Shown here: piece after piece, positions 1 through 5,144 of the stretch
Numbering within the stretch: the stretch's first letter is position 1
How the letters are laid out: each line of letters starts with the position of its first letter
Assembly (NCBI GenBank): GCA_001321835.1
Contig: JPUR01000081.1
Coordinates: 1 to 14,230 of the forward strand
Direction of reading: 5' to 3'
Length of the DNA: 14,230 bases
Origin: Marinosulfonomonas sp. PRT-SC04
GTDB lineage: Bacteria > Pseudomonadota > Alphaproteobacteria > Rhodobacterales > Rhodobacteraceae
Notes under the pieces: model-generated
Seen by the model: only the letters and a program-made list of their open reading frames with translations
Told to the model about the DNA's origin: nothing
The model's database searches: none
Program-made: the position numbers and the translations under genes

Positions 1-2
1 GC

Positions 3-113
3 TGTCGCGATTCCTTGAACCGTTCCTCTGGCGGTTTCCCCGCCCAAAACTGGGGCCGTAAAAGCCCCCGAATTGCCGGATCAATTTCATTTGAGAAAGG
101 GGCTGATCTATGA
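3..113 (+). CDS. Possible 3' end of an upstream gene (partial)
   Basis: One frame is open from the window edge to a TGA that shares an ATGA junction with the next gene's start. The same overlap style occurs at three other junctions in this window (1030, 1302 and 4619), which makes a real upstream gene plausible. The roughly 36 visible residues match no family I recognise and are rich in Ser, Gly and Arg. The stretch could equally be an untranslated leader; I see no convincing promoter in it. Confidence 0.25.
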   Translation, partial: CRDSLNRSSGGFPAQNWGRKSPRIAGSISFEKGADL

Positions 114-1033
114 GCCACGCCGCAACCCATTGGCTGGCAACAGTCCCGCCAAAAACCTTAACACACGGCGAGTTCAGGGTGCTTTTTCACCTCTGCGACT
201 GCCACAACCCGTCACGCGGTTGTTTTCCCGCGCAAACGTATCTGCGCCAAAAAACGGGGGCCTCTAATGGCGGCCTCAACAACTGGCTGTCTGGGCTGGA
301 AGAAAAGAATTTCATCCGTCGGGAGCGCATCATTGATCCCGTGACAAAGCGCCAAAAAGAGACGCGCTATACGTTCGCTTTTGAATTCGAGCTAACCGCA
401 TCAGGTGGTGAAAGAACGGAAGAAGAACTGCTGGCACCTCCAACTCCACCCAGTGGAGACGGGGTAGAAGGCACACCCGCCGCGCCGCCAACTCCATTCA
501 GTGGAGCCGGAGCCGTCTCCACTTTTGGGGCAGACCCGTCTCCACTTATCGGCACTACCCGTCTCCAAATTGGTGGAGACGGTATAGATGAACCAGTAAA
601 AGAACCTGTAAAGAACCATAACGCGGGCGAGCCCGCTGGGGGTTTTTCTGATTTATTTGAAAAGTTTTTCAGAAACTATCCGAACCCTGTGGAGCGCCGA
701 AGCGCAGAGCGGGAATGGCGCAAGGCACTGGCCCGCGGGGCTGATGCCCTGAGCATTGTTGGTGCCGCCATGAATTATGCTGGGACCAAAGAAGTGAAGC
801 GCGGGTTCGTCAAAAAGCCCGCCAACTGGCTCAGCTCGGATGCGTGGCGAGACCATGTCGGGCAGGTCGCCAGCACTCCCAGCAAAGCCGCGATCGATGC
901 CACCACAGCATCCTTGATCAAAGGCGGAAACCGCACCGTGGCGCAGCAAGTATCCTCCCACCGCGTTTGTGAGTTGCTTCATGCCGGATTGATCACGGTC
1001 GATGACTGCCAACGGGCGGGGCTGCGGCTATGA
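110..1033 (+). CDS. Winged-helix phage replication initiator (O-like)
   Basis: A 307-residue protein read as the phage replication initiator. Residues ~15-100 look like a winged helix-turn-helix DNA-binding domain (LTHGEFRVLFHLCDC, then LNNWLSGLEEKNFIRRERI as recognition helix and wing). Residues ~111-158 are a Pro/Gly/Ser/Thr-rich linker whose DNA carries an iteron array. Residues ~179-250 resemble the C-terminal domain seen in many phage replication proteins (FEKFFRNYP, AEREWRKAL, KKPANWLSSDAWRDH), which in such proteins contacts the helicase or loader. The start has a purine-rich AAAGGGG ribosome site just upstream. The end overlaps the next gene by ATGA. The arrangement of N-terminal DNA binding, origin-bearing linker and C-terminal partner-binding domain parallels lambda O, although sequence kinship to O is not claimed. 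Confidence 0.7.
   Translation: MSHAATHWLATVPPKTLTHGEFRVLFHLCDCHNPSRGCFPAQTYLRQKTGASNGGLNNWLSGLEEKNFIRRERIIDPVTKRQKETRYTFAFEFELTASGGERTEEELLAPPTPPSGDGVEGTPAAPPTPFSGAGAVSTFGADPSPLIGTTRLQIGGDGIDEPVKEPVKNHNAGEPAGGFSDLFEKFFRNYPNPVERRSAEREWRKALARGADALSIVGAAMNYAGTKEVKRGFVKKPANWLSSDAWRDHVGQVASTPSKAAIDATTASLIKGGNRTVAQQVSSHRVCELLHAGLITVDDCQRAGLRL
440..582. repeat. Iteron array (GTGGAGACGG) inside the initiator gene, candidate phage origin
   Basis: Six copies of the decamer GTGGAGACGG or its complement lie within 130 bp. Plus-strand copies start at 453, 501 (one mismatch) and 573. Minus-strand copies occupy 513-522, 536-545 and 559-568 (last base mismatched). The three minus copies are spaced exactly 23 bp apart, about two helical turns. 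The two leftmost sit in a 23-bp direct repeat (440-462 and 488-510, 20 of 23 identical). Copies at 559 and 573 form a 9-bp-arm palindrome. Both orientations occur, so protein-level repetition does not explain the pattern. An AT-rich stretch follows at 643-679. Initiator-binding iterons plus an adjacent melting region is the layout of lambda-type origins; the function is inferred. Confidence 0.6.
643..679. other. AT-rich tract next to the iterons, candidate DNA unwinding element
   Basis: About 37 bp inside the initiator gene is strongly T/A-rich (runs of five T, ATTTATTTGAAAA), unlike the GC-rich flanks. It begins about 60 bp after the last iteron. A GCGGGC-GA-GCCCGC hairpin (623-636) lies between the two. 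In origins of the lambda O type an AT-rich segment beside the iterons is where strands open; that role is inferred here from position and composition only. Confidence 0.4.
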
Positions 1034-1305
1034 GATCGCCTCACGACAACCCATCGGCCAATGGCACCGTTTTCGGCACCGCAACGGTCACCGTCGATCT
1101 CGACGCCGGTGATTGTGTGATCAGCGTGGCAGCCACCGGATACCGGCGCCACCAGCCACGGTTTCACAGCCTCGATGAAATCCAAGGTGCTTATCAGGTT
1201 CAGATCGGTTTGGCCGCCACCGCCCCGGTTGCCGGTGATATCGCCCGCGCCCTGAAATTTGCGGCCCAGCAATTGAAAAACCATCAAGAGGGAAAACAAC
1301 GATGA
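1030..1305 (+). CDS. Hypothetical protein in the replication cluster
   Basis: A 91-residue protein I do not recognise. It begins in an ATGA overlap with the replication initiator and ends in an ATGA overlap with the GapR-like gene, so it is almost certainly translated as part of that operon. The N-terminal half looks beta-rich (GTATVTVDLDAGDCVISVAATGY); the C-terminal ~25 residues look helical (AGDIARALKFAAQQLKNH). No signal peptide, membrane segment or catalytic motif is evident. Its position between two DNA-binding proteins suggests an accessory role in replication, but that is only context. Confidence 0.6.
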   Translation: MRSPHDNPSANGTVFGTATVTVDLDAGDCVISVAATGYRRHQPRFHSLDEIQGAYQVQIGLAATAPVAGDIARALKFAAQQLKNHQEGKQR

Positions 1306-1667
1306 GCATTGAATTTGGAGGCGCGCCAGCCATTGCCGCTTTAACCGCCAATGGGTCGGATGCCACCGCCGCAAAAACGGTCAAGATCCCGATGAAAGAG
1401 ACCGCCGCCGACCGTGGTGTCACCGATGCTGTCTACCGTGTCAGTGCGGATGAGTTACGGGCCTTTGTCGAGCGGATCGAGCGTCTGGACGCTGAAAAGA
1501 AAGACCTCGCCGAGGCACAGAAGGAAGTGATGGCCGAAGCCAAGGGCCGTGGTTACGACACCAAGGCGCTGCGCAAAATTATTGCCATGCGCAAGCGTGA
1601 TGCACAGGATCTCGCCGAGGAAGAGGCGGTTCTGGACATGTACAAAGAAGCGCTGGGCATGGGTTGA
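1302..1667 (+). CDS. GapR-like / DUF2312 (UPF0335) DNA-binding protein
   Basis: A 121-residue protein whose residues ~48-121 carry the GapR/DUF2312 pattern: SADELRAFVERIERL, then a long charged helix (EEKKDL-type, AEAKGRGYDTKALRKII), and a C-terminal segment (RDAQDLAEEEAVLDMYKEALGM). Caulobacter GapR binds AT-rich, overtwisted DNA ahead of replication forks and stimulates type II topoisomerases; it is a short, mostly helical protein. Here an extra ~45-residue N-terminal segment, Ala/Thr-rich, precedes the domain. A start at Met31 (1392) would remove much of it, but the ATGA coupling and a GAGGGA ribosome site favour 1302. The position next to the replication initiator suggests that it handles topology during phage replication or competes with host GapR. 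Confidence 0.8.
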   Translation: MSIEFGGAPAIAALTANGSDATAAKTVKIPMKETAADRGVTDAVYRVSADELRAFVERIERLDAEKKDLAEAQKEVMAEAKGRGYDTKALRKIIAMRKRDAQDLAEEEAVLDMYKEALGMG

Positions 1668-1680
1668 TGGGGTGGGGCAA

Positions 1681-2478
1681 ATGAATTTCTCCACCGAAGC
1701 CGATCTATGCCTCGCTTTCGCTGAAACCGTGCCCAGCGCTTGGACCATCTACAACGAGACCGCAGGGTTCGATATGGTGCTGGTTCATGCGAGCGGGGTA
1801 CAGATAGCCATTGAGGCCAAGCTAAAGCTAAACCCCAAAGTTTTGGCCCAGGTGATCGAAACCAAACCTCATTGGAACTTCACCGGTCCCGACTTTCGCG
1901 CCGTTCTAATCGGCAACGATGGCAACCATGATCTGAGAACACTTGCGGCCGCGCTGGGCGTAACAGTGATGACGGTCGCTCGAAAGAATAAACATACTTC
2001 GTCCTATGGCAGTAATTCCACCAAAGTGGCCAAATTCTTCTCGCGGCCAAAGTTCCCGAAGGTTGAGCCTTTTAAGCAATGCAGCTGGGGCTCATTCATC
2101 AATTGGTTCGATCAGGTGCCAGCCCAGCGCGTTGCCCTGCCTGAGTACGTTCCAGATGTACCTGCGGGGGTAAGTGGCCCAGCCATTCTAGGGCCATGGA
2201 AAATCCAAGCGATTAAGGTTTGTGTATGGGTGAAGCGCACAGGCAGCATCACGCGCACCGACTTCAAGGCGCTGGGCATTGATCCGGGGCGTTGGATGAC
2301 AGGCCACTGGCTGGAAAAAGGCAAGGCGCGCGGCAATTGGGTGGCAGGACCTGCTTTCCCGCTTGATCAGTTCAAAACGGTTCATCCGATGGTTGTCGGT
2401 AAAGTGATCGCTGATTTCGATAAATGGTCGGTTGAAAACGGATTGGTCGCGCTGGGCGATCAGGCGGTGCAATCATGA
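1681..2478 (+). CDS. Putative PD-(D/E)XK-type nuclease
   Basis: A 265-residue protein. The N-terminal ~110 residues look like a restriction-endonuclease-like fold: GFDMVLVH (Asp31), a short hairpin, then IAIEAKLKLN (Glu45, Lys47), giving the D...ExK signature, followed by helix ALAQV-like and a strand FRAVLIG. The C-terminal region (KIQAIKVCVWVKRTGSITRTDFKALG...) looks like a winged-helix-type module, perhaps for DNA binding. The start at 1681 is chosen because the longer frame upstream merely overlaps the GapR-like gene and a GGGGTGGGG purine tract precedes this ATG. Its stop lies 4 bp from the convergent stop of brnA. Role inferred: DNA processing in replication or recombination, or attack on host or competitor DNA. 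Family assignment is by motif only. Confidence 0.5.
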   Translation: MNFSTEADLCLAFAETVPSAWTIYNETAGFDMVLVHASGVQIAIEAKLKLNPKVLAQVIETKPHWNFTGPDFRAVLIGNDGNHDLRTLAAALGVTVMTVARKNKHTSSYGSNSTKVAKFFSRPKFPKVEPFKQCSWGSFINWFDQVPAQRVALPEYVPDVPAGVSGPAILGPWKIQAIKVCVWVKRTGSITRTDFKALGIDPGRWMTGHWLEKGKARGNWVAGPAFPLDQFKTVHPMVVGKVIADFDKWSVENGLVALGDQAVQS

Positions 2479-2482
2479 ACAA

Positions 2483-2818
2483 TCAAAGCCCAAGTTTTTC
2501 TCGCAAAATGTTATTGACCGACGCACTCATATTGCCCTCGGCTTTCAGCCCCTCAATGACTTCTGGGTCGAGCATGAGATTGACGCGGCGTTTGCGCTTG
2601 TTCGGTGGCAACGCTGGGCGGCCACGCTGGGCGGCTTTCAGGTCATCACCTGTGATGTCCCGAACTTCATCATCATCACCGATTAAGGGGGCAGCAACAC
2701 TCGCATCCTTGGCTCTAATAGGAAAAGGTTCACCAGTCGCAAGTCGCGCAGAAACGTCGCTCATCCTAGAACGGGCTGAGCGCTTTTTGGGGTGGGATGT
2801 GGGTTTAGCTTTTTCCAT
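2483..2818 (-). CDS. brnA: BrnA-family antitoxin
   Basis: A 111-residue protein, second gene of a leftward toxin-antitoxin operon. The C-terminal ~35 residues (about 78-109) fit a ribbon-helix-helix DNA-binding fold: RRVNLMLDPEVIEGLKAEG then MSASVNNILREKL. The preceding RGRPALP is typical of BrnA proteins. The basic, flexible N-terminus (KAKPTSHPKKRSARSR) and acidic middle (DDDEVRDITGDDLKAA) would wrap the toxin. In known BrnTA systems BrnA neutralises BrnT and the complex represses its own promoter. The start overlaps the brnT end by 14 nt. The gene converges with the nuclease gene, with 4 bp between stops and no room for a terminator. Confidence 0.85.
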   Translation of the reverse strand: MEKAKPTSHPKKRSARSRMSDVSARLATGEPFPIRAKDASVAAPLIGDDDEVRDITGDDLKAAQRGRPALPPNKRKRRVNLMLDPEVIEGLKAEGNMSASVNNILREKLGL

Positions 2819-3071
2819 AAAGAAGTTGCTCCCTTTTGTTGGCTTTACGCAAGCTGATCACGCGGAGGTTATCCCCACGATAACACCAAGCAATTACGCA
2901 AAGGCGGTTATGGATCGGGGCCAGAGTGACAAAACGAGTTTCGCCGTAACTGTTACGACTGTCCTCAATCGTCAAAGCCACGTCCCAGTCGATCAATGCG
3001 ACGTCAGCAAAATCCAATCCACGCTGTTCAAGCGTTGTTGTGCGTTTCGCGTTGTCCCATTCGATTTCCAT
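2805..3071 (-). CDS. brnT: BrnT-family ribonuclease toxin
   Basis: An 88-residue protein with the BrnT pattern: EIEWDNAKRTTTLEQRGLDF at the N-terminus (usual form WDxxKxxxNxxKHGxxF), YGETRF at 42-47, and the C-terminal hallmark RVISLRKANKREQLLY at 70-85. BrnT is a RelE-fold RNase that blocks translation and is held by BrnA. The length is normal for the family and no frameshift is visible. The usual His in KHG is Arg here (QRG). No Shine-Dalgarno sequence precedes the ATG; the predicted -10 ends only 6 nt upstream, so the mRNA may be leaderless or nearly so. In a prophage this pair could act as a stability or anti-phage cargo module. Confidence 0.9.
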   Translation of the reverse strand: MEIEWDNAKRTTTLEQRGLDFADVALIDWDVALTIEDSRNSYGETRFVTLAPIHNRLCVIAWCYRGDNLRVISLRKANKREQLLYGKS

Positions 3072-3077
3072 ACATTA

Positions 3078-3106
3078 AACATACACACCTTTATTGATGG
3101 CGTCAA
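3078..3106 (-). promoter_or_regulatory. Candidate brnTA promoter
   Basis: Reading leftward, TTGACG (3106-3101) and TATGTT (3083-3078) are separated by 17 bp, the optimal sigma70 spacing. The -10 box overlaps the outer edge of the palindrome and ends 6 nt before the brnT ATG, implying a very short or absent 5' leader. The promoter lies mostly within the palindrome, as expected for autoregulation by BrnA. Confidence 0.6.
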
Positions 3107-3120
3107 TAAAGGTGTGTATG
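3080..3120. promoter_or_regulatory. Perfect palindromic operator between brnT and the Mor-like gene
   Basis: Two perfect 18-bp inverted arms (CATACACACCTTTATTGA at 3080-3097 and its exact complement at 3103-3120) are separated by 5 bp (TGGCG). The dyad lies in the divergent gap between brnT and the Mor-like activator gene. Its size and symmetry fit binding of ribbon-helix-helix dimers, and BrnA is the adjacent candidate. It covers the -35 boxes and spacers of promoters in both directions, so occupancy should repress both. It has no following T-run, so it is not read as a terminator. Confidence 0.8.
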
Positions 3121-3122
3121 AA
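3094..3122 (+). promoter_or_regulatory. Candidate rightward promoter for the activator/lysis genes
   Basis: TTGATG (3094-3099) and TATGAA (3117-3122) are separated by 17 bp. It is the mirror image of the brnTA promoter about the palindrome centre, with the two -35 boxes back to back. Transcription would start near 3129, upstream of an AGGAG ribosome site (3144-3148), and would run into the Mor-like and lysis genes. Function is inferred from box sequence and spacing only. Confidence 0.5.
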
Positions 3123-3154
3123 AAGTCGGTGATGGTATGAGCCAGGAGACTATG

Positions 3155-3577
3155 ATGTCAGGGGGCCTGCGAATGAATGATCTCCTCCCTGCACTACCGG
3201 AATCCGTTGCCGAGATCGCCGAGGTCATCGGGCGCGAGAAAGCGCTTTATCTGATTGGTCGGCTCCCGAACTCTGGATCCCGCAAGTGGCGGCGGGTCGT
3301 CTACATTCCAAAATATCTGCCTGCCGATCACAGGCTGGTGGAATTGCTGGGTTGGAATGACGCCGCAAAGCTCAGCTACGCATTTGCCGGTATGATTTTA
3401 CAGCCCAGCAACTGCCGTTTTCTGCATCGCGCCCACCGCAACCGCGAAATTCGCAGAATGGACGCCGAGGGCATGTCCGTCACCAAAATCGCCGATGTGG
3501 TCGAGCTGTCCGCCTACCGTGTCCGAGAAATTCTTGCCGATGGGCAATACGCAACAAAGGAGGCCACAAATGGCTGA
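3155..3577 (+). CDS. Mor-like phage transcription activator
   Basis: About 140 residues with the layout of the Mu Mor/C activator family: an N-terminal helical segment (VAEIAEVIGREKALYLIGRL) leading to a short strand ending in YIPK, then a middle helical region, and a C-terminal helix-turn-helix (NREIRRMDAEGMSVTKIADVVELSAYRVREIL). Mor/C proteins activate middle and late phage promoters. The start at 3155 is preferred over 3137 because AGGAG (3144-3148) is 6 nt away; 3152 is an adjacent alternative. The gene overlaps the endolysin start by 8 nt. It sits where lambda has its late regulator Q, just before lysis, so control of late transcription is a reasonable inference. The match is by pattern, and some divergent Mor-like proteins are uncharacterised. 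Confidence 0.6.
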   Translation: MSGGLRMNDLLPALPESVAEIAEVIGREKALYLIGRLPNSGSRKWRRVVYIPKYLPADHRLVELLGWNDAAKLSYAFAGMILQPSNCRFLHRAHRNREIRRMDAEGMSVTKIADVVELSAYRVREILADGQYATKEATNG

Positions 3578-4622
3578 TCTAAAACTGGGTGATACGCCGC
3601 TAATCATTGCGCGGTGCGTCAAAGAAGGGGTGGAGCGCCGTGCGGCCGCCTATATTCTGGCCACCGCCTACTGGGAAACCAACCGTCAAATGAAGCCGGT
3701 GGTCGAAGCCTATTGGTTGCCCGAAAACTGGCGCAAAAAGAACCTGCGCTATTATCCATGGCATGGGCGCGGGTTTGTGCAGCTGACATGGGAGCGGAAC
3801 TATCTGCATGCCGGGGATCAGCTTGACCTCGACCTCATCACTGATCCGAATGTGGCTTTGGATCCCGAAAAAGCCGCGCTCATTTTGGTGAGAGGGTCGG
3901 TCGAGGGCTGGTTCACAGGCCGTAAAATATCTGATTACATCACCGGCACCCGATCAGATTATGTTGGGGCCCGCGCGGTCATCAATGGCAAAGACAAGGC
4001 CGCCTCGATCGCAGCCATCGCTCGGGAATACGACGGTGATCTGGCCCGCATGGGATACGGGGGTGCCGCCCCCGCCCTGCCCTCGACCCGACCCATTCTG
4101 CAAATTGGCTGCAAAGGCGTTGTGGTTGCCGAACTGCAATCCGATCTTGCTGATCTCGGGTATTTCAGCGGGCGTTTGGATGGTGATTTCAGGCAGCTGA
4201 CCCGTGCCGCATTGCTCGCATTTCAGGCCGACAATGATTTGGCGACAGATGCTGTTGCTGGGGATCAGACATGGGCGGCCCTCGCGAGTGCCACCCCGCG
4301 CCCGCTTCGGGCCGTAACACCGGAGCAAATCGACGCCGAAAGCGGCACAGCCAAAGACGCGCTGATGACCGCGCGGGTTGGCGATCTGATCGGGATCGGG
4401 GGCGTTGCCGGCATGGCGACCAAGGTGGCCGCCGCCAGTGCTGCCCTTGAGGGGGCCACAGGCGTTTTAGGCACGTTGTCCGCGACCATCATCAACTATT
4501 GGCCCGCATTGCTGCTGTCTGGGCTGTGCGTGGCCGCATGGGTGGCATTGCGGGCCTTGGGCCATACCACACGTCTCCGCCGCCTGCGTGATGCCCGTGA
4601 AGGTCGGAGCCTGGCACGATGA
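3570..4622 (+). CDS. GH19-type phage endolysin with peptidoglycan-binding domain and C-terminal membrane anchor
   Basis: A 350-residue lysis enzyme. Residues ~1-170 match the chitinase/lysozyme GH19-like fold of phage endolysins: AYILATAYWETNRQMKPVVEAYW carries the expected acids (Glu36, Glu46), followed by YYPWHGRGFVQLTWERNY, a strong family motif. The residue before Glu36 is Trp where related enzymes often have His. Residues ~176-238 are a PG_binding_1 domain (LQIGCKGVVVAELQSDLADLGYF...DGDF...LLAFQ). A Gly/Ala-rich stretch is followed by one hydrophobic segment at ~310-332 and a basic tail (RLRRLRDAREGRSLAR). There is no signal peptide. An AAAGGAGG ribosome site precedes the ATG. No separate holin gene is visible nearby, so the C-terminal anchor may matter for release or export. 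Confidence 0.88.
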   Translation: MADLKLGDTPLIIARCVKEGVERRAAAYILATAYWETNRQMKPVVEAYWLPENWRKKNLRYYPWHGRGFVQLTWERNYLHAGDQLDLDLITDPNVALDPEKAALILVRGSVEGWFTGRKISDYITGTRSDYVGARAVINGKDKAASIAAIAREYDGDLARMGYGGAAPALPSTRPILQIGCKGVVVAELQSDLADLGYFSGRLDGDFRQLTRAALLAFQADNDLATDAVAGDQTWAALASATPRPLRAVTPEQIDAESGTAKDALMTARVGDLIGIGGVAGMATKVAAASAALEGATGVLGTLSATIINYWPALLLSGLCVAAWVALRALGHTTRLRRLRDAREGRSLAR

Positions 4623-4864
4623 TTGGCACAATTGCGCATATGTTCGCCCGATCGGTTTGGGGGCGCTACCTGATGATCGCTCTGGCCGTCCTTGCAGGCG
4701 TGAAGGTCTGGGGCGAGGTCAAAGAGCGAGACGGGCGGCGCAACGAACGGATGCGCCGATCCGTTGAAACAGTCAAATCCATGAGGAGGATGCAAGATGC
4801 AGGTGCCAGTGTTGCTACTGATCGCGGCTCTATTGTTAAACGGCTGCGTGAAACCAAGTTCTGA
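4619..4864 (+). CDS. Rz-like inner-membrane spanin (i-spanin)
   Basis: An 81-residue protein starting in ATGA overlap with the endolysin. It has one N-terminal membrane segment (about residues 14-31, GRYLMIALAVLAGVKVWG) followed by a charged, helix-prone periplasmic part (EVKERDGRRNERMRRSVETVKSMRRM). Its distal third overlaps a lipoprotein gene in another frame. That gene pair, placed directly after an endolysin, is the signature of two-component spanins, which connect inner and outer membranes and disrupt the outer membrane in the last lysis step. It is shorter than lambda Rz (153 residues). The assignment rests on topology and context rather than sequence similarity. Confidence 0.7.
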   Translation: MIGTIAHMFARSVWGRYLMIALAVLAGVKVWGEVKERDGRRNERMRRSVETVKSMRRMQDAGASVATDRGSIVKRLRETKF

Positions 4865-5024
4865 GGCTCTGCCGCCGGTGAAGGAATATTCACCACAGGT
4901 GCAAGCCAAAGCTGCTGACGAGCTCGAGGCATTGCCCGCGGGGGCGGTGTTGCCGCTGTTCATCGCCGATTATGCGGTGTTGCGGGCGCAGGTCAGAGCA
5001 TTGATCAAGGGCGGTTTGCAGTGA
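4797..5024 (+). CDS. Rz1-like outer-membrane lipoprotein spanin (o-spanin)
   Basis: A 75-residue lipoprotein. A hydrophobic signal peptide (VLLLIAALLLNGC) ends in a lipobox with the lipidated Cys at residue 17, leaving a mature protein of 59 residues with prolines near the start (KPSSEALPPVKEYSP), a common o-spanin feature. The start is set by GAGGAGG at 4783-4789, inside the i-spanin gene. The first 68 nt overlap the i-spanin in a different frame. The partner would be the Rz-like protein. The pattern of overlapping frame, lipobox and lysis context makes this assignment fairly firm even without sequence similarity. Confidence 0.8.
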   Translation: MQVPVLLLIAALLLNGCVKPSSEALPPVKEYSPQVQAKAADELEALPAGAVLPLFIADYAVLRAQVRALIKGGLQ

Positions 5025-5028
5025 ATAA

Positions 5029-5100
5029 ATCGCATGAAAAATGGGTCCTTCCTGCGGGGGGATGGCCGGTGGGTGCCATACATCGCATAAAAACACTTGT
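5029..5100. other. Candidate cos site (packaging/cleavage region)
   Basis: The only sizeable non-coding gap in this half of the window lies between the lysis genes and the terminase block, where lambda has cos. It contains GGGTCCTTCC (5043-5052), one T short of the lambda cosQ-region sequence GGGTCCTTTCC as I recall it, in the same orientation towards the terminase genes. A G-run and an inverted repeat ATGGC-N8-GCCAT (5062-5079) follow, a candidate cosN dyad. A direct repeat ATCGCAT(A/G)AAAA at 5029 and 5082 brackets them 53 bp apart. The exact nick positions cannot be read from sequence. Confidence 0.5.
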
Positions 5101-5144
5101 GAGTGGGGCTGCATCATCGCTTCGTTTCGCTGTGGAGAACGTCG

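Noticed and set aside
48..75. GGGGC...GCCCC hairpin near the left edge as a terminator
   Set aside because: The stem is 5 bp, there is no T-run, and an open frame runs through it to the ATGA junction at 110.
440..582. The repeat array as a CRISPR or tandem coding repeat
   Set aside because: Units are only 10 bp, occur in both orientations and lack uniform spacers, so it is not CRISPR. Inverted copies cannot arise from simple protein-repeat expansion.
623..648. GCGGGC-GA-GCCCGC hairpin followed by TGGGGGTTTTT, looking like a rho-independent terminator
   Set aside because: It lies inside the initiator coding sequence, the loop is only two bases and the T-run starts six bases after the stem. 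More likely part of the origin architecture or chance in GC-rich DNA.
653..1374. Minus-strand frames opposite the initiator and the 91-residue gene
   Set aside because: No family resemblance and no ribosome site. The plus-strand genes here are linked by ATGA overlaps and have credible domains.
2475..3140. 221-codon plus-strand frame across the brnT/brnA region
   Set aside because: It is antisense to two clearly recognisable toxin-antitoxin genes, and its translation is Ser/Arg-rich without any family signature.
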